Counted from the stretch's first letter, positions 53,925 to 63,433 are shown. The stretch: DNA of 64,000 nucleotides from Elizabethkingia miricola (GCF_001675285.1 NZ_LSGQ01000001.1:248001-312000); one strand, 5' to 3'. The notes: generated by a model from the letters alone, not told the origin. Numbers and translations: made by a program.

Positions 53925-54347
53925 ATGAAATTAGAAATCAATTCCGTAATTACCGAACATACCGATGAAGTTATCACTAATTTCCTTAACCAATACAATC
54001 AGGAACGTGCTATTTCTTTTGAAGATGAAATCAATGAAGATGTAGAAATTGTAATCTATGATGGCGAAGAGATTGTTGGTGGAATCATTGGCCGTTCTTT
54101 GTGGGGAACCTTAGAAATAAAACGCCTGGCTGTTCATCCGGATTACAGACACAAAGGTATAGGATCAAAACTAATATCTGCAGCAGAAACAGAAGCTAAA
54201 AAAAGAAAATGCAGCTACCTGAGCCTAAATACTTTTTCTTATCAGGCTCCGGAGTTTTATGAAAAACTGGGATTTATAAAAGTAGGAACAGAAGAGGATT
54301 TCCCACGTGGATTTTCCCGTTTCTTTTATCAGAAGAAGATTGATTAA
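53925..54347 (+). CDS. GNAT N-acetyltransferase
   Basis: A 140-residue acetyltransferase. IKRLAVHPDYRHKGIGSKLISAAE is the acetyl-CoA loop and LSLNTFSYQAPEFYEKLGFIKVG the C-terminal motif. It is of the small-molecule acetyltransferase type; substrate unknown. It is unrelated in detail to the tandem pair at 33-34 kb. Confidence 0.9.
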   Translation: MKLEINSVITEHTDEVITNFLNQYNQERAISFEDEINEDVEIVIYDGEEIVGGIIGRSLWGTLEIKRLAVHPDYRHKGIGSKLISAAETEAKKRKCSYLSLNTFSYQAPEFYEKLGFIKVGTEEDFPRGFSRFFYQKKID

Positions 54348-54502
54348 AAGAAAATGATTTGGATTAATTTTATTTAGGCAATTTAAAAATTTCATTCACT
54401 AAAGTAAATCAGCCACTTCCATTATCTTTTAACCAGATTTTTACATAAATTTACGTAAGTATCAAATCTCTTACTTTTCAATCATTCTTTAAAAAGCTGG
54501 AA

Positions 54503-55201
54503 ATGACGCATCACCATTTAGAAAAACATTATGTAAATCGCGTAGGATGGTTAAGAGCTGCTGTTCTGGGGGCTAATGACGGTATTCTTTCTACTACCAG
54601 TATCACTATTGGTGTAGCAGCTGCTACACCTTCAAGAGAAGCAATTATACTAGCCGCATTAGCGGGTCTTGTTGCCGGCGCAATGTCTATGGCTGCAGGT
54701 GAATATGTATCGGTAAGCTCACAGGCAGATACTGAAAAAGCTGATTTAGAAAGGGAAGCAAGAGAGTTGGAAAGAATCCCTGAGATAGAATTGAAAGAAC
54801 TGGCCAAAATATATGAAGCTCGCGGACTAGACTCTGAACTGGCTTTAAAAGTTGCAGAAGAGCTCACAAAACATGACGCCCTGGAAGCTCATGCCCGTGA
54901 CGAATTGGGGATCAATGAAATTACAACAGCAAGACCTTTGCAAGCCGCCGCTTCATCATTTGCCTCGTTTACTGTAGGGGCAATATTACCATTTCTTGTG
55001 GCTATATTTGCGCCAATACCACAAATGCTTTATTACGAATATGGTTTTTCCATTATATTCCTCATGATTCTGGGTGCCGTCGCCGCTAAGGCCGGAGGAT
55101 CTAAAATCAGCACAGCGGTTATAAGAATCTGCTTCTGGGGAACTGCTGCTATGGCACTAACGGCATTGGTAGGCTACCTGTTCGGGGTCAATGCATCTTA
55201 A
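54503..55201 (+). CDS. VIT1/CCC1 family transporter
   Basis: A 232-residue protein with about five helices. GWLRAAVLGANDGILSTTSITIGVAAATPS and AMSMAAGEYVSVSSQADTEKADL match the VIT1/CCC1 iron/manganese transporter family, with the cytosolic Glu-rich segment that follows. It probably moves Fe2+ or Mn2+. It lies 17 bases before the small EamA gene and is likely cotranscribed. Confidence 0.93.
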   Translation: MTHHHLEKHYVNRVGWLRAAVLGANDGILSTTSITIGVAAATPSREAIILAALAGLVAGAMSMAAGEYVSVSSQADTEKADLEREARELERIPEIELKELAKIYEARGLDSELALKVAEELTKHDALEAHARDELGINEITTARPLQAAASSFASFTVGAILPFLVAIFAPIPQMLYYEYGFSIIFLMILGAVAAKAGGSKISTAVIRICFWGTAAMALTALVGYLFGVNAS

Positions 55202-55218
55202 TTAAATATTAATATATT

Positions 55219-55635
55219 ATGTGGTGGATCTATGCTCTTCTTTCCGCTTTATTTGCTTCACTCACTGCAATATTTGCTAAAATAGGTGTTTCAAACATCA
55301 ATTCTAATCTTGCTACAGCTGTTCGTACAGTAGTTGTACTTGTCATGATATGGGGAATTGTTATTGCACGTGGAGAAGCAAAAGAGATAACAAGCCTAAC
55401 CAAAACCAATATTATATTTTTAACAATATCCGGAATAGCAACAGGGCTATCCTGGATATTCTATTTTAAAGCTTTACAAATGGGAGATGTATCTAAAGTA
55501 GCTCCTATAGACAAACTAAGTATAGCACTCACGATAATATTAGCTGCTATATTTTTACGCGAAACAATAGATACTAAAACTGCAATTGGTGCAGGACTAA
55601 TTATAGCCGGAACAATTGTTTTATTGCTAAAATAA
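55219..55635 (+). CDS. Single-domain EamA transporter
   Basis: A 138-residue protein with four to five helices and only one EamA repeat (WWIYALLSALFASLTAIFAKIGVSNINSNLATAVRT ... RETIDTKTAIGAGLIIAGTIVLLL), so it should function as a dimer. Its stop abuts the stop of the convergent small gene. Substrate unknown. Confidence 0.9.
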   Translation: MWWIYALLSALFASLTAIFAKIGVSNINSNLATAVRTVVVLVMIWGIVIARGEAKEITSLTKTNIIFLTISGIATGLSWIFYFKALQMGDVSKVAPIDKLSIALTIILAAIFLRETIDTKTAIGAGLIIAGTIVLLLK

Positions 55636-55869
55636 TTAGTTCTGAGATAATTTCTCCGTAAATGTTTTATTGAAGATCTCTTTATCGGCTTTCAACTGAT
55701 CAATAGTTTGAGGCAGAATATAAGTTGTTACTACTTTTTCATCCTTATCCAAGAAGATAATCTGTTTCTCTTCTCCATCTATCATTTTCTCGAAAACGTC
55801 CCACATAGAAGCATCCTGCAGCTTCAGTAATTCAAAAAACTCCTCGGTTTTTATCTGAATATTTTTCAT
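55636..55869 (-). CDS. Small hypothetical protein
   Basis: A 77-residue acidic cytosolic protein beginning at ATG 55869 (55896 is in frame but less likely). MKNIQIKTEEFFELLKLQDASMWDVFEKMIDGEEKQ has no family I recognise. It converges directly on the EamA gene with no gap. Confidence 0.55.
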   Translation of the reverse strand: MKNIQIKTEEFFELLKLQDASMWDVFEKMIDGEEKQIIFLDKDEKVVTTYILPQTIDQLKADKEIFNKTFTEKLSQN

Positions 55870-55969
55870 GCTGCAAAAGTAAAAAAGCTTCTCCATCCGT
55901 CAAAGCTTCCTTAGAAAATATAAATGTATTTTTTATGTTTATCGAAACATTCCAAAATTGTGTTTTTAT

Positions 55970-56011
55970 TAAATAAAAAGAAGGCGTAAAATCTATAGAT
56001 TTTACGCCTTC
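55970..56011 (-). terminator. Terminator after clpP
   Basis: A 32-base perfect palindrome (55980-56011, centre at 55995/55996) followed on the minus strand by a T run. Confidence 0.85.
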
Positions 56012-56039
56012 CTTCTAAACAAATATGCTACGAAAAAAA

Positions 56040-56723
56040 TTATTTCTCTTCTTTACGCTGTAATACCTCATCTACCATACCGAAACTCTTAGCTTCTTCA
56101 GAAGTCATCCAGTAATCTCTATCGGAAGATTTCTCTACCCATTCGTAGGTCTGACCTGAATGGTGAGCGATGATATCGTATAATTCTGTTTTCAATTTAA
56201 GCATTTCACGAAGGTTGATTTCCATATCGGAAGCTACCCCTTGAGCACCTCCGCTTGGCTGGTGAATCATAACTCTTGAATGCTTAAGAGCAGAACGCTT
56301 ACCTTTTTCTCCGGCTACCAATAATACAGCACCCATTGACGCTGCCATACCTGTACAGATTGTAGCAACATCTGGTTTGATAATCTGCATTGTATCATAG
56401 ATTCCTAATCCGGCATATACACTACCACCAGGAGAGTTGATATAGATCTGAATATCTTTAGCAGGATCAGCACTTTCCAGGAATAATAACTGAGCCGTTA
56501 CAATGTTGGCAACCTGATCATCGATCCCTGTTCCAAGGAAGATAATTCTGTCCATCATCAAACGGGAAAAAACGTCCATTTGCGCTACATTCAGACGACG
56601 CTCCTCCATAATGTATGGCGTTAAATTGGTTGGACCATATATACCCATATACTGATCAGCAGCAAGACCATTCACTCCAAGGTGTTTTACTGCGTAATCT
56701 CTAAATTCTTTTTTAATATCCAT
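56040..56723 (-). CDS. clpP: ATP-dependent Clp protease proteolytic subunit
   Basis: A 227-residue serine protease subunit that forms a 14-mer with ClpX or ClpA-type ATPases. ATICTGMAASMGAVLL contains the catalytic Ser, RVMIHQPSGGAQG the His, and SDRDYWMTSEEA the Asp. A short propeptide is present. It follows dnaG by 70 bases. Confidence 0.97.
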   Translation of the reverse strand: MDIKKEFRDYAVKHLGVNGLAADQYMGIYGPTNLTPYIMEERRLNVAQMDVFSRLMMDRIIFLGTGIDDQVANIVTAQLLFLESADPAKDIQIYINSPGGSVYAGLGIYDTMQIIKPDVATICTGMAASMGAVLLVAGEKGKRSALKHSRVMIHQPSGGAQGVASDMEINLREMLKLKTELYDIIAHHSGQTYEWVEKSSDRDYWMTSEEAKSFGMVDEVLQRKEEK

Positions 56724-56793
56724 TGAATTAATTTTTCTATTGTGTTACTAATTTTGTTCCAAACGAATATACGGACATTCTGGCAGAAATTAA

Positions 56794-58713
56794 TTACAAT
56801 ATCCTGTATAATACTTTGTCCAGTTCCATTTTAAGCCTGGTGAGCTTTACAATTGTGGCATAATACTGTACATCGTTACCCGGATCCTCCTGCACTTTCA
56901 CCTGTAAGTCCTTTATAATCTTCAGTATATACTCCCGTTTATGACGGAGAATAATATCCTGAACCATCTTTTCTACAACATCTTCTTCCGAGCTAAAGTA
57001 AATATTGAACTTATTCCAGTCACTTAGCTGGTAAGGATCGATCAGTGCATCGGCAACCTTTTGGTTCACCTCTTCATCCATCAGACTAAAGAAAAATTTT
57101 CCGGATCTTAGTTCACTTTGTTCAGCTCCTTTCCGGATTTCATCAACAATTTTCTGATGCAGAGGAATCTGAATTTCATAAGAATCTTCATCAAAATGAT
57201 TCAAAATCTCCTGAATAACAGAAGACTTTACCGTTCCCTCTTCTTTTTTTCTTACAATCTCTTTATCACCATATTTCAGCATAAGTTCCACCAGTTTTTC
57301 CTCTAATAGCAATAACGGATTAATGGTTTCAATCTGGGACATCTCCACTTTTTCCAGTTTAGGCTGGATTTGCGGAGTTTTAGGTTTTTCCTGATGTTGT
57401 ATTCCGGTTTTCTGAACCTGTAGTTCATTGAACAGGTTTTGCTCGGAAACATGTAATAATTTGGATGCCTGCTGTATAAATATCTCCTGTTGAAGATTGT
57501 TCGGAACAAAAGCGATACTCTTTACAACTTCTTTTATAAGATCTGCTCTTTTAAAAGGATCGTCTCCGGCATCTTTCTGAAGAACATCTATTTTGAAATG
57601 AATAAAATCTACTGCGTGCTCTGCAATATAGCTTTTTACGTAGTCCTGTGGAAAGGCTTTGGCAAAACTATCGGGGTCATGTCCGTCCGGGAATAACATT
57701 ACCTTAATGTTCATCCCGTCTTCTAAAAGTAGATCGATACTTCTGAATGAGGCCTTAATTCCGGCAGCATCACCATCGAACAGGATTGTTACATTAGGCG
57801 TAAGCCTTTTGATTAGCTTGATCTGCTCTTTTGTCAGGGCTGTACCGCTACTGGCCACAACATTCTCAATGCCTGACTGATGCAGTGAAATAACATCCAT
57901 ATAACCTTCCACAAGAAGGCAGTGGTTTTCTTTGGATATTGCCTGTTTGGATTGAGCAATTCCGTAGAGTACATTGGATTTATGATAGATCTCCGTCTCG
58001 GGTGAGTTGAGATACTTGGCTGTTTTTACATTACTTTTCAGAATTCTGGCACCGAAGCCTAATACTCTTCCCGAAAAACTAAGAATAGGAAAAATTACAC
58101 GTTCGCGGAAACGGTCGATACCATCAGGAGCATTTTCCGGAAAAATAGACAATCCAGATTTCTCCAGAAGATCTTTATCATAGCCCTTTTCTTTAGCAGA
58201 TTTGGTAAAAGCATTCTTAAGTTCCGGTGAATATCCCAACTGGAACTTTTTCAGAATCTCATCATTCAGACCTCTTTCTCGGAAATAGGACAGACCAATA
58301 TTTTGTCCTTCTTCAGTATCATACAACTGCTCCTGAAAGAAGTTATTGGCAACCTCATGTATTTTATATAATAGCTCCCGCTGATTACGGGATTCTTTTT
58401 CAGCTTCCGATATCTCCTGAACATCTTCCTCTATCTCAATGCCATATTTCTTAGCCAGGTGGCGCAATGCTTCAGGATAGGTAAAGTTTTCGATTTCCAT
58501 CAGGAAAGACACTGCAGTCCCCCCTTTTCCGGAACTGAAATCTTTCCAGATCTGCTTACTTGGAGATACTACAAATGAAGGCGATTTTTCATCGTGAAAA
58601 GGGCTTAAACCTTTGTAATTTCCACCAGCACGTTTTAGCTGTACATATTCACCAACCACCTCTTCCACTCTTACAGCGGAGAAAATTTTATCTATTGTGG
58701 TTTTCGAAATCAT
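56794..58713 (-). CDS. dnaG: DNA primase
   Basis: A 639-residue primase making RNA primers for replication. The N-terminal zinc-ribbon region YKGLSPFHDEKSPSF...IWKDFSSGKGG aligns with the CHC2 finger, but three of the four ligands are missing: Ser37, His40, Asp58 and Ser61 stand where E. coli has Cys, His, Cys, Cys. The TOPRIM core is intact (LLVEGYMDVISL, LFDGDAAG), and a C-terminal helicase-binding region follows. I believe this finger loss is common in Flavobacteriia but cannot check. Confidence 0.95.
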   Translation of the reverse strand: MISKTTIDKIFSAVRVEEVVGEYVQLKRAGGNYKGLSPFHDEKSPSFVVSPSKQIWKDFSSGKGGTAVSFLMEIENFTYPEALRHLAKKYGIEIEEDVQEISEAEKESRNQRELLYKIHEVANNFFQEQLYDTEEGQNIGLSYFRERGLNDEILKKFQLGYSPELKNAFTKSAKEKGYDKDLLEKSGLSIFPENAPDGIDRFRERVIFPILSFSGRVLGFGARILKSNVKTAKYLNSPETEIYHKSNVLYGIAQSKQAISKENHCLLVEGYMDVISLHQSGIENVVASSGTALTKEQIKLIKRLTPNVTILFDGDAAGIKASFRSIDLLLEDGMNIKVMLFPDGHDPDSFAKAFPQDYVKSYIAEHAVDFIHFKIDVLQKDAGDDPFKRADLIKEVVKSIAFVPNNLQQEIFIQQASKLLHVSEQNLFNELQVQKTGIQHQEKPKTPQIQPKLEKVEMSQIETINPLLLLEEKLVELMLKYGDKEIVRKKEEGTVKSSVIQEILNHFDEDSYEIQIPLHQKIVDEIRKGAEQSELRSGKFFFSLMDEEVNQKVADALIDPYQLSDWNKFNIYFSSEEDVVEKMVQDIILRHKREYILKIIKDLQVKVQEDPGNDVQYYATIVKLTRLKMELDKVLYRIL

Positions 58714-58763
58714 ACTAAGTTTTTAAAAAGTAAAAATATTAATTTATTTATTGAAGAAAAAAA

Positions 58764-58784
58764 GAGATTGCCAAAAGCAATCTC
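58764..58784 (-). terminator. Terminator after the DedA gene
   Basis: GAGATTGC/GCAATCTC arms around CAAAA, followed on the minus strand by a T run. Confidence 0.8.
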
Positions 58785-58808
58785 AATCTATCTGTATATC
58801 AGGGAAAA

Positions 58809-59486
58809 TTAATTTGACCCCTCTATTTCTTTTTTCTTATCTCCGCCTGAAAGCAATTTAATAACAACAGGAGCCGTAGTAATAATCACAATAATAATAA
58901 TGATCCACTCCAAATGTCTTTTCAAATCTATACCAAACTGAACCTGGAAAAATTTATCCAAATAATGTCCGGCATATACCAAAGAGAATGACCAAAGTAC
59001 ACCTCCAATTACATTGTATACCAAGAAACGTCCTTTGTCCATTTTCACGATTCCGGCAACAATAGGAGCAAATGTTCTCACAACCGGAAGAAATCTCGCC
59101 ATAATAACTGCTACTTTACCATGGTCTTCGAAGAAATCATGTGCTTTGAACAGATATTTTTTCTTGAAAATCCAGGTATCCTTTCTTTCATATAACATTG
59201 GTCCACTTTTGTATCCAAACCAATAACCGATCATATTACCTACAATAGCTGCAATAGCTATTAATGATGCTAATATTGTTGTGTCAATAAAATCACTTCC
59301 CGTAGATCCAAAACTTTCGGATATAATCTTAGTTGCATATATACCAGAAACGAATAGCAAACTATCTCCTGGCAGAAAGAAACCTACAAATAAACCGGTT
59401 TCAGCAAAAATAATAAACAACACAATCCAAAGCCCTCCGTTTGTAATATAAAAATCGGGGTTAAGCAGGTCTTTCCAACTTTCCAT
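58809..59486 (-). CDS. DedA family membrane protein
   Basis: A 225-residue protein of the VTT/DedA family. FAETGLFVGFFLPGDSLLFVSGIYA and ARFLPVVRTFAPIVAGIVKMDKGRF are the conserved loops with the acidic and Arg residues. Relatives act as lipid scramblases, for example of undecaprenyl phosphate or phosphatidylethanolamine. Promoter box at 59509-59516. Confidence 0.94.
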   Translation of the reverse strand: MESWKDLLNPDFYITNGGLWIVLFIIFAETGLFVGFFLPGDSLLFVSGIYATKIISESFGSTGSDFIDTTILASLIAIAAIVGNMIGYWFGYKSGPMLYERKDTWIFKKKYLFKAHDFFEDHGKVAVIMARFLPVVRTFAPIVAGIVKMDKGRFLVYNVIGGVLWSFSLVYAGHYLDKFFQVQFGIDLKRHLEWIIIIIVIITTAPVVIKLLSGGDKKKEIEGSN

Positions 59487-59508
59487 TCAGTAGTTTTATT
59501 ATGATTGA

Positions 59509-59516
59509 CAAATATA
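59509..59516 (-). promoter_or_regulatory. -7 box of the DedA gene
   Basis: TATATTTG on the minus strand, 22 bases before the start. Confidence 0.55.
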
Positions 59517-59580
59517 AATAAAATTAAAAAATTCTAATGACAGAATCTATTTAATCTTTTGTTAAAATTCAGTCCGTATT

Positions 59581-60057
59581 TTATTTTGCATCCAGAAGTA
59601 TCGCCAGCTGGATGCAGTTTTCGTCCGATCGATTACTCCATGCATGATTCGTGCCACGCTGAATAACAATATCTCCAGGTTTTAGTAAAGTCTCACCCTC
59701 CTCTAATATCAAATATATTTCACCGGAAAGAATAACAATATAATCCAGTGTTTTTGTCTGGTGCATTAGTGGATGTGGTAACCCTTCTTTTACCTCTATT
59801 CCTAGCTCTTTATCCGGAGGAATGCTTACATACCTAAAGTAGGTACCATTAGCAGGCACCTTTGGTATGGGAGTATTCTCTATAACAAGAGTCTTATCTA
59901 AATCTACTGGAAAGGTATCGGTAGACCAGATATCAGAAAGTACAAGACCTTTAATATCTTCATTGATATTGGTTACAATACTGTCTTCTGCTATTACAGA
60001 TTTACCATCTTTAATGCCTGTAACTATTCTTCTTGGGATTTTAGGAATTTCTGACAT
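59581..60057 (-). CDS. Cupin domain-containing protein
   Basis: A 158-residue protein with one cupin barrel in its second half: HQTKTLDYIVILSGEIYLILEEGETLLKPGDIVIQRGTNHAWSNRSDE. His at HQT and NHAW are likely metal ligands. The N-terminal half is not recognised. It starts 9 bases after prfB and is likely cotranscribed; function unknown. Confidence 0.85.
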   Translation of the reverse strand: MSEIPKIPRRIVTGIKDGKSVIAEDSIVTNINEDIKGLVLSDIWSTDTFPVDLDKTLVIENTPIPKVPANGTYFRYVSIPPDKELGIEVKEGLPHPLMHQTKTLDYIVILSGEIYLILEEGETLLKPGDIVIQRGTNHAWSNRSDENCIQLAILLDAK

Positions 60058-60066
60058 TTTTCTTTT

Positions 60067-61176
60067 TTAAAATATATCTTCTTCTGCTGAGTTCTGCCCT
60101 TCATTCATTAAGAAGGCTTTTAGGAACGGTGTGATATTACCATTCATAACACCATCTACATCCGAGGTTTCGTATGCAGAGCGTACATCTTTCACCAATT
60201 TATACGGATGCATTACGTAGTTACGAATCTGGCTTCCCCACTCGATTTTCATTTTATTAGCCTCAATTTCATTACGGGCTTTCATACGCTCTTCCAATTC
60301 GATTTCATATAATCTGGATCTTAAGAGCTGCATTGCTTTCTCTTTGTTTTGCAACTGCGAACGGCTTTCGGAGTTTTCAATGATAATACCTGTCGGTGCA
60401 TGTCGTAAACGTACTGCAGTTTCTACCTTGTTTACATTCTGCCCACCGGCTCCACTGGCACGCATAGTCTCAAAAGTAATATCAGCAGGATTAATATTAA
60501 TTTCAATAGTGTCATCTACCAAAGGATAGACATATACAGAAACAAAGCTGGTATGTCTCTTGGCATTGGAATCAAAAGGGGAAATACGCACTAATCTGTG
60601 TACCCCGTTCTCTCCTTTCAGATAACCGAAAGCATAATCACCGTCTATTTCCAGTGTTACCGTTTTTACTCCGGCCACATCACCTTCCTGATAGTTGAGT
60701 TCTTTTACCTTAAAACCTTGTTTTTCTGCCCACATTACATACATCCGCATCAACATACTCGCCCAGTCGCAGCTTTCAGTCCCACCGGCTCCTGCAGTAA
60801 TCTGAACAACCGCAGATAATTCATCACCTTCATTAGAAAGCATGTTACGAAACTCCAGCTCTTCAATTTTTTCAACCAGTTGTGGAAATGCTTCATCCAA
60901 CTCTTTCTCACTTTCAGGATCTTCTTTCGCAAACTCTTGTAAAACCAATAAATCTTCAAAAGTACTTCTGATCTCATCATAGCCTTCTACCCATCTTTTT
61001 TTCCCCCGAAGCTGCTTTAAAAAGACTTCGGCTTCTTTGGGATCATTCCAGAATTCAGGAGCAGCTGTTTTCTCATCATCATTAACAATTTCTATCCGCT
61101 TTTTTTCAATCTGTAGATATTTATATAGATCATCGATGCGTTTTAGCACATCTTTTGTTTGCTCATTATTTATCAT
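60067..61176 (-). CDS. prfB: Peptide chain release factor 2
   Basis: A 369-residue factor that ends translation at UGA and UAA. The SPF tripeptide is in [16 protein letters not shown] and the GGQ motif in [18 protein letters not shown]. The frame is continuous: where E. coli has the in-frame UGA of the autoregulatory +1 frameshift, this gene reads [15 protein letters not shown] 61176 is chosen; a promoter box at 61181-61188 leaves almost no leader. It is followed by the cupin gene. Confidence 0.97.
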   Translation of the reverse strand: MINNEQTKDVLKRIDDLYKYLQIEKKRIEIVNDDEKTAAPEFWNDPKEAEVFLKQLRGKKRWVEGYDEIRSTFEDLLVLQEFAKEDPESEKELDEAFPQLVEKIEELEFRNMLSNEGDELSAVVQITAGAGGTESCDWASMLMRMYVMWAEKQGFKVKELNYQEGDVAGVKTVTLEIDGDYAFGYLKGENGVHRLVRISPFDSNAKRHTSFVSVYVYPLVDDTIEININPADITFETMRASGAGGQNVNKVETAVRLRHAPTGIIIENSESRSQLQNKEKAMQLLRSRLYEIELEERMKARNEIEANKMKIEWGSQIRNYVMHPYKLVKDVRSAYETSDVDGVMNGNITPFLKAFLMNEGQNSAEEDIF

Positions 61177-61180
61177 TTCG

Positions 61181-61188
61181 CAAAGATA
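61181..61188 (-). promoter_or_regulatory. -7 box of prfB
   Basis: TATCTTTG on the minus strand, ending 4 bases before ATG 61176. Transcription would start at or next to the start codon. Confidence 0.55.
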
Positions 61189-61351
61189 AAACTTAGACAA
61201 TGAATGCTGATAATAATTTATTAATTAACAAAAAATTCTGATTTTTCAAAAAAACCATTATATTTACTATAATTGTAGGTATCATATACCTATACAACAC
61301 ACAGATACAAATAAATAAAAGCACATTTTTTAAAAACACACAACTAATTTG

Positions 61352-61918
61352 ATGGAAAAAATAAGAGAATTGTTTGATAACATTATCAGGCTAACTGATG
61401 CTGAATTTAATTATTACCAGCAAAAAATATCCAGTAAGAGCTATAAAAAAGGAGATATTATAACACCTAAAGGAAGCGTGGAACGATATGCATATTACAT
61501 AGAAAAAGGCATCGTAAGGCGTTTTATAGAAAGAGGTGAAGCTGAAGCTACTTTCTATTTTGCCTTTGAGCATGACTTTGTTTCCGCATATGATTCTTTC
61601 ATTACTCAAACGCCATGCAGATATTCACTTCAGGCATTGGAAGACACCAATCTTTTAAGAATTTCATGGCATGATGTACAGGATCTCTATCAACAATCTA
61701 CTAAGTGGGATAAAATTGGACGAATACTGAACGAACAAGCTTATGTAGAAAGGGCTGACAGAGAGTTTTCTTTGCTGACTAAATCTCCACAGGAGAGATA
61801 TGAAAACCTCTTTAAGCAGAATCCGGAAGTCATAAAAAGAATTCCGCTAAAATATATTGCATCTTACATCGGAGTAACACCACAGGCTTTAAGCAGGATC
61901 AGAAGACGGATTTTTTAA
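61352..61918 (+). CDS. Crp/Fnr family transcriptional regulator
   Basis: A 188-residue regulator with an N-terminal cyclic-nucleotide-binding-like domain (SYKKGDIITPKGSVERYAYYIEKGIVRRF) and a C-terminal helix-turn-helix (IPLKYIASYIGVTPQALSRIRRRIF). The phosphate-binding cassette of true cAMP receptors is absent, as in many Bacteroidota relatives. Starts at ATG 61352; a TTG just before is in frame. Targets unknown. Confidence 0.9.
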   Translation: MEKIRELFDNIIRLTDAEFNYYQQKISSKSYKKGDIITPKGSVERYAYYIEKGIVRRFIERGEAEATFYFAFEHDFVSAYDSFITQTPCRYSLQALEDTNLLRISWHDVQDLYQQSTKWDKIGRILNEQAYVERADREFSLLTKSPQERYENLFKQNPEVIKRIPLKYIASYIGVTPQALSRIRRRIF

Positions 61919-62011
61919 CCTGAATTCATTTCCTCTGTTTAAAAAAATCTATATTTTTGCCTTGGTTTCTGACTTTAAGGATTAAACCTTTCTCAAATCT
62001 CAAACTCACAA

Positions 62012-62056
62012 ATGAAAAAAAAGCACCTAGGCTTTGAGAAAAAATTTATTGCCTGA
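62012..62056 (+). CDS. Possible 14-codon peptide ORF
   Basis: MKKKHLGFEKKFIA followed by TGA. A TAnnTTTG box (TATTTTTG, 61952-61959) lies 52 bases upstream and a hairpin overlaps the stop. The sequence resembles the first residues of leader peptides of Bacteroidota ribosomal natural products, but is too short to be one. It could be a peptide, a remnant or chance. Confidence 0.25.
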   Translation: MKKKHLGFEKKFIA

Positions 62057-62077
62057 TTAATTCAGGCAATATTTTTC
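62048..62077. terminator. Bidirectional hairpin terminator
   Basis: Arms ATTGCCTGA (62048-62056) and TCAGGCAAT (62062-62070) with T-rich sequence on both outer sides. It serves the Crp/Fnr gene and the AAA gene. Confidence 0.75.
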
Positions 62078-62089
62078 TTCGGTTGTATC

Positions 62090-63433
62090 TTAATCTTCAT
62101 CCTCCTGATTAAATCCAATTTTTCGTATAGGCTCTTCTTTAATACGGTAATGATCCAGCTCTTCACTTAGTTTCTGAATACGTAACGGGAATTCCGTAGA
62201 AAGATTCTGATTAAACTCCGAGATAAAAACAGCACACTGGTTCAGGTATTCAGGAGTAAGTTTTGCTAAAGACTCGCTTAAGGCAGCATTAATAATCTTT
62301 TCAGAAATCATAACATTCTGTCCCTGCAGGCGCATATATTCGGAATGCAGTCTTTTCTTTATTCCCTGAGTAAAGTCGATCATCATTGTATTAGAGAATA
62401 GCTTCATTTTTTCTGCAGTCCCTTCCCAGAAAGGCTTTTTGTCCGCTTTATTATCTTTCAGAATTTTCAGGAGTGGAGAACTTTCTATCAGATTCTTCAT
62501 CATATGATACAGAATTAACTGTGCTCTTTCATCTTCATTGGGTGGAAAAACAGGAATGAGTAAATCAAATCTGCCTGGTGCCAGTATTTCTTCATCGAAT
62601 CCGGCAAGAGCATCTGTAGAGCCTACAAATAAAGCTTCATCTTTCAGATTATTCTGTATAGCATGTAAAATGGCATTTTTAACTTCCAATGCCTCTGGTG
62701 TTAATACAACATCAGCTGTTTTTTCCAATGCCACATCTTCAAAATGCTCCATAAACAGTAATGTTTTCGGCTTTTTCATTTTGCCAAAGAGAAAATCTTT
62801 AAACTTTCTCATCTTACCGTCATTATAGCGTACCGAAAGATAATCGTTTCTTACCTCCACGAAATCATAGCCAATCATTTCTGCTATTTTCTTAGCCCAG
62901 AAAATTTTACCGCTACCGGGAGGACCATACAGTATAATACCTGCAGGTTTTGCAATTCCCCAATTTTCCAGCTGGTTGGGATTAATAAACGGTTCTATAA
63001 TATCCGTAACATAAAAAAACAGATCTCTGTATCCTATAAAATTATGCTGTGTAAGCGGGGTTTGTTTTCCAAAATAGTTATAGATAAAATTGTAGTCTCC
63101 CCCCAGTTTATTGTCAATACCATAACTGGAAATACTTGTTTTATAGCCGTTGGCTTCAAACAAGTTAGGGCATTCTTTCTTTAAGACCTCATCTACCTGT
63201 TCTACGGGTTTCTTAATTCGTTGTGCAATCTCTTCAGATGTTTTCTCAGCACGAATATCTTCAGCATATTTCTTTAGAAAATCTGCATTTTCTTCTGCAA
63301 ACTGTACAAAATTATCTTTAAGATTCAGCTGTCCATCCATTACATCCTCTACTCCCAGATCAAAATCCTGTATAAACTGTTTTATACTCTCCTTAGAAAT
63401 TGTAAGATCATTTGTAAGCTCTGCTAGTTTCAT
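62090..63433 (-). CDS. AAA family ATPase-like protein with altered Walker motifs
   Basis: A 447-residue cytosolic protein. An N-terminal helical region (to about 110) precedes a single AAA module and a helical C-terminal part. The P-loop reads GPPGSGKI, with Ile (codon 62903-62905) where Thr or Ser binds magnesium. The Walker B strand reads TLLFMEHFED, with Met (62750-62752) in place of the Asp. The APGRFDLLIPVF region is otherwise normal for AAA proteins. ATP binding may persist while hydrolysis is doubtful. It stands alone. Confidence 0.8.
   Translation of the reverse strand: MKLAELTNDLTISKESIKQFIQDFDLGVEDVMDGQLNLKDNFVQFAEENADFLKKYAEDIRAEKTSEEIAQRIKKPVEQVDEVLKKECPNLFEANGYKTSISSYGIDNKLGGDYNFIYNYFGKQTPLTQHNFIGYRDLFFYVTDIIEPFINPNQLENWGIAKPAGIILYGPPGSGKIFWAKKIAEMIGYDFVEVRNDYLSVRYNDGKMRKFKDFLFGKMKKPKTLLFMEHFEDVALEKTADVVLTPEALEVKNAILHAIQNNLKDEALFVGSTDALAGFDEEILAPGRFDLLIPVFPPNEDERAQLILYHMMKNLIESSPLLKILKDNKADKKPFWEGTAEKMKLFSNTMMIDFTQGIKKRLHSEYMRLQGQNVMISEKIINAALSESLAKLTPEYLNQCAVFISEFNQNLSTEFPLRIQKLSEELDHYRIKEEPIRKIGFNQEDED

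Noticed and set aside
60067-61176. prfB programmed frameshift site
   Set aside because: No in-frame stop is present near codon 25; the frame is continuous.
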